From: Caldilineaceae bacterium
GTDB taxonomy: Bacteria > Chloroflexota > Anaerolineae > Caldilineales > Caldilineaceae
Assembly: GCA_022824025.1 (NCBI GenBank)
Contig: JAJEBF010000019.1
Location: 1-64,000 of the forward strand
DNA: 64,000 nt
Direction: 5' to 3'
Of the stretch, positions 16,578-24,608 are shown one piece after another. The position numbers and the translations under genes were made by a program. Positions within the stretch are counted from its first letter, which is position 1, and each line of letters begins with the position of its first letter. The notes under the pieces are model-generated. The model was not told where the DNA came from. It searched no databases and saw only the letters and a list, made by a program, of their open reading frames with translations.

Positions 16578-18836
16578 TTAGATTTCTACCAGTACGTTGC
16601 CGCCGACTTTGGATTCGCAGGCGTGGGTGGCCTCGATGAACAGGAGAGCCTCCTCGATCAGCCGGTGGGCGGAATCGTTGTCGGGGTTTGGATTTGGATT
16701 CTGGTGCCGATCCAACAGGTACTGCCCGAACTTGCCCTTGGCGTACTGGTCGAAGAACAGCTCGGTGTCGAAGAAGCGGCTCTTGAACTCCTCCACAATG
16801 CGGTCCGGGCTATCGCCTACGTCCAGGAATTGGGTCCTTACCAGGGCTCTGGCGGCCTTGAGCATTGAAGAGTAGGCGAGCGCATCCGCGCGCGCCGGAT
16901 CGTTTTCGTCAAGCGCAATCTGGGCCTCGAAGGCTTCTGATTCGGCCGGCGATATTTCCATGGAGAAGAGAGAGACGACCTCACCGGCGCATTCACCGAT
17001 GCCGATATCGCCCAGGCTGAACACACGGGGATCGCCCCAATCCGAGAAGTAGTCCGGTTCCTGCTCAAAGGCTGGCAACTGCATGAAGGGCTGAATCATG
17101 CCGCGGGCTTCCTTCTTGCCGATACGTCCAATCCAGTCCTGGAACGTTTCCCCTTTGGCGCGCTCGTCAATGTAGCGATTGGTGATGATATCGACGACTT
17201 CGGGAACGGTCTTGGAGGGAACCGCGCCGACGGCCAGACCGTAGCTGCCGGCATTATCGCGCCATCGTCCGCCCAGCACGACCTGGAAATGGGGCATTTT
17301 GAAGTTGCCGGAACGGCGGCTGTTGCCGAAGAAGCCAATGTCGGAAACATGATGCTGGCCGCAGGAGTTGAAGCAGCCGCTGATCTTGATCTTCAAATCT
17401 TTGATTGCGTCGGGCAGGGAGGCGCTCTTGGCGGTCAGGCGCGTGCGAAGCTCGCCGGCAAGCCCGCGTGAGGAGGCGATGCCAAGTTTGCAGGTATCGG
17501 TGCCGGGGCAGGCGGTGATGTCGACGATCGTGCCGGCTCCCGAATCACCCAGGCCGATGGCTTTCAACTCTTCGTAAAGGCTGGGCAGGTCGGAATCCGA
17601 GACCCAGCGGAGGACGATGTTCTGCTCGACGGTCGCGCGCACATTGTCTCCCACGTATTTGCGTGCGACGTCGGCCAGCTCCCAAGTCTGCTTGGACGTC
17701 AGATCGCCCAACGGGAGGTTCACCGTCACGACGCTGTACCCCTCCTGGCGCTGGCTGTAGACGTTGGTTTCGAACCACTGATTGAATTCAGCAGAGTGGA
17801 CCTGGCCGTTCAGGAAGGTGGGAGGCTTGGCGGGTTTCTCCTCGTACTGGGGCAGAGTATCGAGGTAGGCGGTCCAGCGGTCGTCGTGGGGAAGCGTTTT
17901 GCGCTCCTCTTCGACGAGACGGCGGAACTCATCAATGCCGAGCTTGGCCACCAGGAACTTGATCCGGGCGCGGTTACGGTTGCGCTTTTCGCCCAAGCGA
18001 GCGAAGACGCGGGCAACAGCCTGAACCAGGGGCAGCATCTCCTCTTCCGAGGTGAATTCGCTCAACACTTTGGCCTGATGCGGCACTGTGCCGAGGCCGC
18101 CGCCGACAAACACTTTGAAGCCCCGCTTGAGCTTGCCGTCGACCTCTCTGACCTGTGCCAGGTAGCCGATGTCGTGCATCATCACCAGGCCGCAGGCTTC
18201 GCTTTCGCAGCCGGAAAAGGCCGGTTTGAATTTGCGGCCAAAGTCCTGCACGTCGTCGTGGCCGAGCAGGAACTGCGCGAAGGCTTCGGAATAGGGCGTG
18301 GCGTCGAAGACCTCTGTGCGGCAGACGCCGGACAGGTGGCAGCATGTGACGTTGCGGACGGAGTTGCCGCAGGCTTCTCGGGTGGTGATGCCGACTGCGG
18401 CCAGCCGGCGCATCATGTCGGGCGTGTCCTCGATGTGCACGAAATGCAGCTGGATGTCCTGGCGGGTCGTGATGTGCAGGATGCCGTCGGAGTATTCGTC
18501 GGCGACCTGGGCGAGGACATCGAGCTGTTCCGGTGACAGACCGCCGCCGGGCACCTTGATGCGCTGCATACCGGGTGCGTGCCAGAGAGTGTCGGGCCCT
18601 TTGATGCGGTCCGCTTCATCGAAATCGAGCTCTCTGCTCTCGAAGCCGTCGTGCCGCTGGCCGTTGTCGTAGCGCTGGCCGTATACACCGCGGCGCAGGC
18701 GGGTCTCAGCGAAGACCTTTTCGTCCAGCTTTCCCTGGCCCATCAGTTCCATCTGGCCTTCGAAGATATCGATTTCGTGGGCCAGGTCGACGGGCATGTC
18801 ATCCGTCAGGACGTCCTTCCAACCGATGTTCGACAC
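16578..18836 (-). CDS. Assimilatory nitrite/sulfite reductase (siroheme, 4Fe-4S) with C-terminal extension
   Basis: 752 residues, starting at GTG with AAGGAG seven bases upstream. Two ferredoxin-like half-domains and two siroheme/4Fe-4S domains are present; the cluster ligands are C443 and C449 (TACPGTDTCKLG) and C488 and C492 (SGCFNSCGQHH). Such enzymes reduce sulfite to sulfide or nitrite to ammonia with six electrons, usually from ferredoxin. Typical members end near 550-620 residues; here about 130 extra residues form a helical tail (ARADALAYSSMLKAARALV, then FFDTELFFDQYAKG) resembling a HEPN-like helical domain. Sulfite versus nitrite preference cannot be told. Driven by a strong promoter at 19028-19057. 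Confidence 0.9.
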   Translation of the reverse strand: MSNIGWKDVLTDDMPVDLAHEIDIFEGQMELMGQGKLDEKVFAETRLRRGVYGQRYDNGQRHDGFESRELDFDEADRIKGPDTLWHAPGMQRIKVPGGGLSPEQLDVLAQVADEYSDGILHITTRQDIQLHFVHIEDTPDMMRRLAAVGITTREACGNSVRNVTCCHLSGVCRTEVFDATPYSEAFAQFLLGHDDVQDFGRKFKPAFSGCESEACGLVMMHDIGYLAQVREVDGKLKRGFKVFVGGGLGTVPHQAKVLSEFTSEEEMLPLVQAVARVFARLGEKRNRNRARIKFLVAKLGIDEFRRLVEEERKTLPHDDRWTAYLDTLPQYEEKPAKPPTFLNGQVHSAEFNQWFETNVYSQRQEGYSVVTVNLPLGDLTSKQTWELADVARKYVGDNVRATVEQNIVLRWVSDSDLPSLYEELKAIGLGDSGAGTIVDITACPGTDTCKLGIASSRGLAGELRTRLTAKSASLPDAIKDLKIKISGCFNSCGQHHVSDIGFFGNSRRSGNFKMPHFQVVLGGRWRDNAGSYGLAVGAVPSKTVPEVVDIITNRYIDERAKGETFQDWIGRIGKKEARGMIQPFMQLPAFEQEPDYFSDWGDPRVFSLGDIGIGECAGEVVSLFSMEISPAESEAFEAQIALDENDPARADALAYSSMLKAARALVRTQFLDVGDSPDRIVEEFKSRFFDTELFFDQYAKGKFGQYLLDRHQNPNPNPDNDSAHRLIEEALLFIEATHACESKVGGNVLVEI

Positions 18837-18958
18837 AGTTGTCTCCTTGCCTATTGTCAGTTACGCCGTCAGCAGGTCGGCTTGGATGAAGCGGATAGCC
18901 GCAAGCAACAATCAGAACCGATCTTCCAAGGGCCAAAACGGCAATGAATAGGTAGGCG

Positions 18959-18989
18959 GGACACCCGCAAAACAGGTTTGCCCGCGTCC
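18959..18989 (-). other. Hairpin in the leader of the nitrite/sulfite reductase transcript
   Basis: On the transcribed (minus) strand GGAC ... GTCC closes an inner GCAAA-CCTGT-TTTGC stem, about 150 bases upstream of the start codon and downstream of the likely promoter. It may be part of a regulatory leader. I could not match it to a known riboswitch class. Confidence 0.35.
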
Positions 18990-19027
18990 TTTCGATTCAG
19001 CCTCATCTAATTTGGCGTTTGACGACA

Positions 19028-19057
19028 ATTGTAGGGCAGTGACGCTTGTATTGTCAA
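19028..19057 (-). promoter_or_regulatory. Strong sigma-70 promoter of the nitrite/sulfite reductase operon
   Basis: Reading on the minus strand, TTGACA and TACAAT are separated by 18 bases. The -35 is a perfect consensus and the -10 is a one-base variant. It would give a leader of roughly 180 bases before the GTG at 18836. Confidence 0.65.
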
Positions 19058-19214
19058 GCCTGTTCCAGGAAGGGGAGCAGTCCAATTTGGGGCAGCCAGG
19101 AAAAGCGAGCTGGAGGCCCCAACGTGAGTTTCCTGAAGCAGCCTCAGACTTGCGCCAATTCTGCCCCGCCCCCAAATCGTTGCCCCGCGGCATCTACGCG
19201 CTCCGCCTCCCCCT

Positions 19215-19239
19215 GTAGGGGCGCCCCTTGTGGGCGCCC
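19215..19239. repeat. REP-like inverted repeat
   Basis: A GGGGCGCCC / GGGCGCCC inverted repeat around a CTTGT loop. Sixteen bases of it (CCCCTTGTGGGCGCCC) recur at 19314-19329. It looks like a short intergenic palindromic repeat of the REP type. Confidence 0.5.
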
Positions 19240-19313
19240 TCCCCACCGACCCAACGTTTGCCCACCTCGCGGCGCCTGCCCTTCCCTCCACCCGCTGACT
19301 ACTGCGGTTCCAT

Positions 19314-19329
19314 CCCCTTGTGGGCGCCC
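19314..19329. repeat. Partial copy of the REP-like repeat
   Basis: Identical over 16 bases to the right half of the element at 19215-19239, but without the left arm, so it can no longer fold alone. Confidence 0.45.
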
Positions 19330-19931
19330 AAGCCCCTCCTCACAGAAACGCGCCTCCAATCAGAAAGGCCAACACCCCCCTCGCGCCCTTCCCCCGCAGT
19401 TCCCTTGCCCTTCTCTCCACCGCTCGCCCACCAATCAGAGCCCATCCCTTGCTCTCTCTTCCCCCCACATCCCCGTCCAGCCACCAACCCATCCCCCAAA
19501 TCCCTTAAATCCCCCCAAATCCCCGTTCAGACAACTGACCACTGTTGTAATCCAGGTTCGCCCGACCCTCTTCCCAATCTTGACCGCTTCCCGCGTTGTC
19601 CTCCCATTCACACTCCTCACTCCCCTCTCCTTGTTTTCTCACGTCTCCCCCCTCTCTCCTCACCTTGCGGCGGAATTTGGCCGGTCCTGGCCTTCTTTAT
19701 TTTGGGGCTTGGTTCGCGGATCCCTTATACTTTTCCGGCGAGCCAATTTTGCCCGGCCATGTCAGAAGCGCGGCATTCGACGAGCGCAAGGGCCAGTCGA
19801 ATTGGACGCAGAACACGCGCAGCCAGGGCGGTTTGTGAAGCGCGGCCAGTGGCCGTGCGTGTGCGGAGTCATAGGCGGCTGGGCGCAACCGAACCAGTCT
19901 CGCGCCAAGGTAGAGTGGGACAGGTGGCAGA

Positions 19932-19983
19932 GGGCGTTGCGGCCGGAATCCCGCGCAAGTGAGGCCCTGCGGGCCGACCGCCC
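19932..19983. repeat. Dispersed three-stem intergenic element, copy B
   Basis: Aligned with copy A at 1457-1516. Shared blocks are GGCGTTGCGG, GGAATCCC, CAAG, TGCGG and GACCGCCC. Outer stem GGGCG/CGCCC is kept; the second inner hairpin here is GGCCC-TGC-GGGCC, whereas copy A has AGCCGC-TT-GCGGCT, so paired positions changed together. Lies about 125 bases before the M16 peptidase start codon. Confidence 0.6.
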
Positions 19984-20108
19984 ATAAAATTTGGCGCTGA
20001 AGATTGAGAAAGCTACATCTCAGGACAACAGGATATTCACATTCATTGCTTACACTGGTAGTCGCCAGAGCGAGCTACTTGGAAACCGAAAGGAATAAGG
20101 AGCCGAGA

Positions 20109-23100
20109 ATGACTGGATTAACGACGAAGCGGCCCGTTGCGTCCCACCTGTCTCCGGGACGCGGGACTTTCGCAGTGCGGACAGCAGGGAGGGCCAAGTT
20201 AATGGTGGGCCTGCTCCTGCTCATTGCGCTGCTTGTCAGTGCGTGCGAGGGCATCGAACCGCCTGCCGCCGGCGCTCCGGAGGGAACGGAGTCCGGCGCG
20301 GAGCAAGCGGAGGCGCCTGCAGCAGAGACCGATCAGGCGCAGGCGAGCCTGGATCTCGACAGCGAAACGTTGGACATGAACGCGCCAATTCCGCTTGACC
20401 CGAGCATCCGCAAGGCGCAGCTGGACAACGGCCTAACCTATTACATTCGCCACAATACGGAGCCGGCCAACCGCGCGACGCTGATGCTTGTCGTGAACGC
20501 GGGTTCACTGCAGGAGGATGAGGACCAGTTGGGGCTGGCCCATTTTCTTGAGCACATGATGTTCAATGGCACCGAGCGCTTTCCCAAGCAGGCGCTAATC
20601 GACTATTTCGAGACTGTCGGCATGTCGTTCGGGCCGGACGTGAACGCGTATACCTCCTTTGACGAGACGGTCTATTTCCTGGAATTTCCCACCGACGACG
20701 AGGGGATCATCAGCACGACGTTTCAGGTCGCGGAAGATTGGGCCAGCCGGGCAACGATCGCCGATGACGAGGTTGAGAGCGAGCGCGGGGTGATTCTGGA
20801 AGAGGAGCGCCTGCGTGATCAGAATGCCAGCGGCAGGCTGAACAAGCAGTTGTTCCCGTTGATGCTGGGCGAATCCCGGTATACGGACCGGATGCCGATC
20901 GGGGACATGGAGATTGTGCGGAACGCGCCGCCGGATACCTTGCGCAGGTTTTATCAGGACTGGTACCGGCCTGACCTGATGGCGGTCATTGTGGTCGGCG
21001 ACATTGACGAGGACGCGGTTGAGACGAAGATTATTGAACACTTCGGCGGGCTCGAAGCGCCGGAGACTGTCCGGCCGCGAGTTTCCTACTCTCTGCCCGA
21101 CTATGAGGACACCGGATATCTGATTCTGACCGACCCTGAGTTTCCGGTGACGATCGCCCAGATCATCTACAGGCAGGCGGCGCCGGATCTGAGCTCGCCG
21201 GGTGTTTTCCGCGACCGGCTGATTGGCAACCTGTTTTACAAGATGCTCAATTTCCGGCTTGACGACATCACGCGGGAGGCGGATTCCCCATTCCTGGGGG
21301 CATTTGTCAGTGAAGGCCAACTGGTGCGGGGCGTAAGCTACCAGGTGGTCGGCGTGCAGGTGCGCCAGGGCGAGGCCCTTTCCAGCCTCGATGCCGCCCT
21401 GACCGAGGTGGAGCGTGTGCGCCGCCACGGCTTCACGGCAGCCGAAGTGGAACGAGCGAAATCGGACATACTGAATACCTATGAGCGCCTTTACAATGAC
21501 CGCGAGAACCTTCGCAACCACTCACTGGCGAGCGAGTATAGCCGCAACTTCCTGGAGAACGAGGCCGTTCCCGGCATCGCGGTGGAATTTGAGCTGGTGG
21601 GACGACTGCTGGAGGGGATCAGCCGCGACGACGTCAATCAAAGGGCGGAACTCTACGTGGGCGGAAGCAATCGCTCGGTATTTGTCGTCGGACCGGAGCG
21701 GGATGCCGATAGCCTGCCCAATGAGGATGAACTGGCCGCGGTGATCGCCGACGTTCGAACAAAACAGGTAGACCCCTACCAGGATATTGAGGCGGTAACA
21801 GCGCTGTTGACCGAGATACCGGAGCCGGTGGAGATTCTCTCCCGAGAGACGGACGAAACCTACGAAGTGACGGACATAACCCTTGCCAACGGGGTCCGCG
21901 TCCTGCTCAAACCGACGGTGTTCAGGGAGGAAGAGATTCTTTTCAGCGCGAGCAGCCCCGGCGGCTCCTCTCTGGTCAGCGATGACGATTATCCGGAGGC
22001 GGATTTCATCGACAGCATCGTGAGCCAGAGCGCGGTGGGAGAGGTGAGCTACGCGGCGCTGCAGCGCCTGCTTGCTGACAAGTCTGTGGGGGTCGCTCCC
22101 TACATCGGTGAACTGGAAGAAGGGTTCAACGGCCATTCTGGGCAGGAGTACATCGAGACGTTGTTCCAGCTCGTCTATCTGTATGGCACGGCAGCGAACG
22201 CGGACGACGACGCATTCGTCACGCTGAAGGACCAGTACACGGAATCCTTGCGCAATCGCGAACTGGACCCGTTCAGCGCGTTGACCGACGCCTTCATTGA
22301 AGCCCGCTACGGCGATTCCGTGCGGCGCAATGTTCCTACCCTGGAAATTATCGATTCGCTCGATCTGGAGCGGGCCTTCGACATCTACCAGGATCGTTTC
22401 GCCGATTTCAGTGATTTCACATTCGTCTTTGTCGGCAATTTCGATCTGGAGCAGATGGTCGACTGGTCGCAAAGATACCTGGGCAACCTGCCCTCTCTGG
22501 ACCGTTCCGAGACCTGGCAGGATGTGGCTCCGGATCCCCCCGGGGGTGTGATTGAGGTACCTGTCTATCGCGGCCAGGACGAGCAGAGCCTGACGTCGAT
22601 TCTGTTCACGGGGAAGGGCGACGATACGCTGGAGAACCGGCTGCACCTGCGAATGCTGGAAACGATTCTGGATATCCTGATGCGCGAGGAGTTGCGTGAG
22701 GAGCTGGGCGGCGTCTATGCGTATGGCGCGTCCGCCTCCGTGCTGCCCGACCCGGACAGCCTTTACGAGATTTCCCTGTACTTCGGCAGCGATCCGGGCC
22801 GCGTTCAGGAGTTGGTGGATGCCCTCTTCGGGCTGATCTCCGAAGTTCAGACTGACGGTCCAAGAGAAGACCTGTTGGAGAAAGCCAGGGCGCAGATCGT
22901 TCGCCAGCGAGAGGAACAGCTGGAGCAGAACAGTTACTGGCTGCGGATACTGGAATACTACGCCGTCGAAGGCGATGTGGACCTGGCCAACTTTGTCGAC
23001 CTGGGCGTCGTCGAGAGCCGGACGGACGCGGTGACAGCGGAAGGTGTCCAGGCTTCCGCGCTGGAATTCCTGCCGCTGGACCGGTATATTCTGGTGTCGT

Positions 23101-23126
23101 TGTATCCGGAGGACTTTGCGGAATAG
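20109..23126 (+). CDS. M16 (pitrilysin/insulinase-type) zinc metallopeptidase lipoprotein, two tandem M16 units
   Basis: About 1005 residues; the ATG at 20109 with AAGGAG upstream is preferred over an earlier in-frame start. The N-terminus has a lipoprotein signal (LLLIALLVSAC, lipid-modified C46). The first M16 unit contains the inverted zinc motif HFLEH (H145, E148, H149) with downstream Glu in SERGVILEEE. The second unit (from about residue 590) has the fold but no HxxEH, as usual in tandem M16 proteins where it only supports the first. It is likely an outer-face peptidase degrading peptides. A clear terminator follows at 23151. Confidence 0.93.
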   Translation: MTGLTTKRPVASHLSPGRGTFAVRTAGRAKLMVGLLLLIALLVSACEGIEPPAAGAPEGTESGAEQAEAPAAETDQAQASLDLDSETLDMNAPIPLDPSIRKAQLDNGLTYYIRHNTEPANRATLMLVVNAGSLQEDEDQLGLAHFLEHMMFNGTERFPKQALIDYFETVGMSFGPDVNAYTSFDETVYFLEFPTDDEGIISTTFQVAEDWASRATIADDEVESERGVILEEERLRDQNASGRLNKQLFPLMLGESRYTDRMPIGDMEIVRNAPPDTLRRFYQDWYRPDLMAVIVVGDIDEDAVETKIIEHFGGLEAPETVRPRVSYSLPDYEDTGYLILTDPEFPVTIAQIIYRQAAPDLSSPGVFRDRLIGNLFYKMLNFRLDDITREADSPFLGAFVSEGQLVRGVSYQVVGVQVRQGEALSSLDAALTEVERVRRHGFTAAEVERAKSDILNTYERLYNDRENLRNHSLASEYSRNFLENEAVPGIAVEFELVGRLLEGISRDDVNQRAELYVGGSNRSVFVVGPERDADSLPNEDELAAVIADVRTKQVDPYQDIEAVTALLTEIPEPVEILSRETDETYEVTDITLANGVRVLLKPTVFREEEILFSASSPGGSSLVSDDDYPEADFIDSIVSQSAVGEVSYAALQRLLADKSVGVAPYIGELEEGFNGHSGQEYIETLFQLVYLYGTAANADDDAFVTLKDQYTESLRNRELDPFSALTDAFIEARYGDSVRRNVPTLEIIDSLDLERAFDIYQDRFADFSDFTFVFVGNFDLEQMVDWSQRYLGNLPSLDRSETWQDVAPDPPGGVIEVPVYRGQDEQSLTSILFTGKGDDTLENRLHLRMLETILDILMREELREELGGVYAYGASASVLPDPDSLYEISLYFGSDPGRVQELVDALFGLISEVQTDGPREDLLEKARAQIVRQREEQLEQNSYWLRILEYYAVEGDVDLANFVDLGVVESRTDAVTAEGVQASALEFLPLDRYILVSLYPEDFAE

Positions 23127-23150
23127 GCTGGCAAGGAAATTCAATAAAGA

Positions 23151-23184
23151 GCGGGCAGTTGACGAATAACTGCCCGCTTTTTTG
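23151..23184 (+). terminator. Rho-independent terminator of the M16 gene
   Basis: GCGGGCAGTT ... AACTGCCCGC, a perfect 10-base stem with a 7-base loop, followed by TTTTTTTG. It starts 25 bases after the stop codon. Confidence 0.9.
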
Positions 23185-23209
23185 TTCTTTTTGTTACGGA
23201 ACTTCCCAA

Positions 23210-23407
23210 TCAGTGGCCGTAAAAGTGCTCAGTGGGATCAATCACAGAGTCCTGCCAGTCGAGATAGCGGGCTGCGGCTTCGAGATCGACCGCTTTGCCG
23301 TCGTCGATCAGTTGCTGGAGCGTGTCCAACTGTATTTCAGTCAAAACGCCGGCCTGAAGCGCCAGCAGCCAGCTGCTGAACTCCTGTCTTTCATCGATGC
23401 GCGCCAT
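23210..23407 (-). CDS. Small protein of unknown function
   Basis: 65 residues, acidic and helical in appearance (MARIDERQEFSSWLLAL, LDTLQQLIDDGKAV). No signal peptide or membrane segment. GAGGAGAACCAAAC before the ATG is a good ribosome binding site. It is encoded 35 bases after the 105-residue gene on the same strand, forming a two-gene unit. I recognise no family. Real coding is supported by the binding site and natural composition. Confidence 0.6.
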   Translation of the reverse strand: MARIDERQEFSSWLLALQAGVLTEIQLDTLQQLIDDGKAVDLEAAARYLDWQDSVIDPTEHFYGH

Positions 23408-23442
23408 GTTTGGTTCTCCTCACTTTGGAACGACAGCCCTCG

Positions 23443-23760
23443 TCAAATTGTGAAGGCGACATCGCTGCCATCTTCAAAGTAGAGTTGGAGGTGGAGGGCA
23501 TTGAGCCGGAAGTGGCTCATGCCGAGACAGGCGCGGTCCGCTTGCGTACGCTGCGCGGATGCCTGTGCCCAGCGTTTGTCCCGCCCCTTGTGCTCGAACT
23601 GCAGATAACTCCCGTCCTTAAAGAACAGGACAGCCTGGTTGAACTCGGAATTTGCCACGTAGCGGACTGCGTTTGCGGCGGCGCTTTGCGCCTGGGAAAA
23701 CGAATTCAGTTCGATCTGAAAGGGATCATCGGAGCCGGTCATTCCCGTTCCCGTTTCCAT
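23443..23760 (-). CDS. Small protein of unknown function
   Basis: 105 residues. The central part (AVLFFKDGSYLQFEHKGRDKRWAQ) looks like a small beta-rich domain, and the end (LQLYFEDGSDVAFTI) is similar in pattern, hinting at two related strands-plus-turn units (FFKDGSYLQF versus YFEDGSDVAF). No signal peptide. A good promoter (23848-23876) lies upstream, and the 65-residue gene follows. No known family recognised. Confidence 0.6.
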   Translation of the reverse strand: METGTGMTGSDDPFQIELNSFSQAQSAAANAVRYVANSEFNQAVLFFKDGSYLQFEHKGRDKRWAQASAQRTQADRACLGMSHFRLNALHLQLYFEDGSDVAFTI

Positions 23761-23847
23761 GCGGATTCCGAATCACGGCGCGCAGGAGAGGCAGAAAACC
23801 ATCTGAGGGCGAGGGCCAATGTCCGATTCGCCGCGTCTTGTGACAGG

Positions 23848-23876
23848 ACTATACAGCAGCGGCGGCGATCACGCAA
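23848..23876 (-). promoter_or_regulatory. Likely promoter of the two small genes
   Basis: On the minus strand TTGCGT and TATAGT are separated by exactly 17 bases; the start codon at 23760 is about 85 bases downstream. Confidence 0.5.
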
Positions 23877-24052
23877 GGGAAACCGGTTGGAGCGGCAGGG
23901 GTCGGAACTGCAGTGGTCAGTGGTCAGTGTGTGGGACATAGAGTTTGCTGGAGTCGCGGCAGGAGACTGTGGATTTTCTTGAGGGAAGTGTGTGTGCTAC
24001 GATGGCTGCAAATGTCATGACTGAGCCTTGAATCAAAAGAGGGAGGCGCGCG

Positions 24053-24430
24053 ATGAAAAAGCTGCTCAAGTTCCTATTCTTTGTCGGCTTTGCCGCCGGC
24101 GTTTTATATGTGCTGAAGCAGGTCCTGGGACAGGGGCAGTCCGAGGGGGTAGGCAGCGGCGTTTTGCCCGAGACGCCTGTTACGCCTCTGGAGGACGCGC
24201 CCCTGGGCGGCGAGGTGAGCCCGCAACTGCTGGAAATCCTGGTCGATCCGGAGGATAAAGGCAAGCTGCAGCTGATGGACGACAGCAAGTTTCTGCTGAA
24301 TCCCCGTAACGGATACCGCTATCCCATTCGCAATGGGATTCCGGTCATGCTGATCGAAGAGGGCAAGAAATACCAGGACAAAAGCCTGATCCAGAACGGT
24401 CAGCAGCAGACGGAGGCGTCTTCAGCCTGA
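24053..24430 (+). CDS. Membrane-anchored Trm112/YcaR-like protein lacking the zinc cysteines
   Basis: 125 residues: an N-terminal membrane helix (LLKFLFFVGFAAGVLYVL), a Gly/Pro/Glu linker to about residue 58, then a Trm112-like domain. The domain matches the family pattern LLEIxxCPxCxGxL ... YPIRxGIPVML as LLEILVDPEDKGKL ... YPIRNGIPVMLIEE. Both cysteines of the CPxC knuckle are aspartates (DPED), and the third cysteine region reads LLNPRNGY. Trm112 proteins activate methyltransferases; a membrane-tethered, zinc-free version probably has another role. GAGGG precedes the ATG. Followed by a terminator at 24540. Confidence 0.75.
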   Translation: MKKLLKFLFFVGFAAGVLYVLKQVLGQGQSEGVGSGVLPETPVTPLEDAPLGGEVSPQLLEILVDPEDKGKLQLMDDSKFLLNPRNGYRYPIRNGIPVMLIEEGKKYQDKSLIQNGQQQTEASSA

Positions 24431-24539
24431 TACGAGTCTGGAATGGAGAAGAGGGCGCTGCCTCCAGCCTGAGAGTTGGCGGGGCGTGACCGGCAGGAGC
24501 TCACTTCTCATTGGAATTGAAATTCGCATGATGAGAGAA

Positions 24540-24572
24540 CCCGGCGACATGACTTGCGCCGGGCTTTCTTTT
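24540..24572 (+). terminator. Rho-independent terminator
   Basis: CCCGGCG ... CGCCGGG stem (7 bases, 10-base loop) followed by CTTTCTTTT, about 110 bases after the Trm112-like gene. Confidence 0.7.
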
Positions 24573-24608
24573 CCTGTTGGGAACGGGGTCGACGGTTGGG
24601 AAGCCGCG

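Larger units (their letters stand above)
18837..20108. other. Long divergent spacer with leader hairpin, C-rich tract and repeats
   Basis: About 1.27 kb without a credible gene. Near the left end lies the leftward reductase promoter and a leader that can form a hairpin at 18959-18989 (outer GGAC/GTCC, inner GCAAA/TTTGC on the minus strand). From about 19250 to 19660 the plus strand is strikingly pyrimidine-rich. A short inverted-repeat element occurs at 19215-19239 with a partial copy at 19314-19329, and structured repeat copy B at 19932-19983. Long open frames here are proline- and serine-rich composition artefacts. Confidence 0.6.

Noticed and set aside
18959..18989. Cyclic-di-GMP (GEMM) or SAM riboswitch in the reductase leader
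   Set aside because: Only the short words GGGCAAACC and GGACGC resemble GEMM; the order of helices does not fit, so only a hairpin is reported.
19046..19987. A 313-residue open frame across the C-rich spacer (and overlapping ones)
   Set aside because: Pro/Ser-rich, no domain, no ribosome binding site; composition of the pyrimidine tract explains the lack of stops.
21522..23144. 540-residue open frame on the minus strand
   Set aside because: It is the antisense shadow of the M16 peptidase gene; high GC creates long antisense frames.
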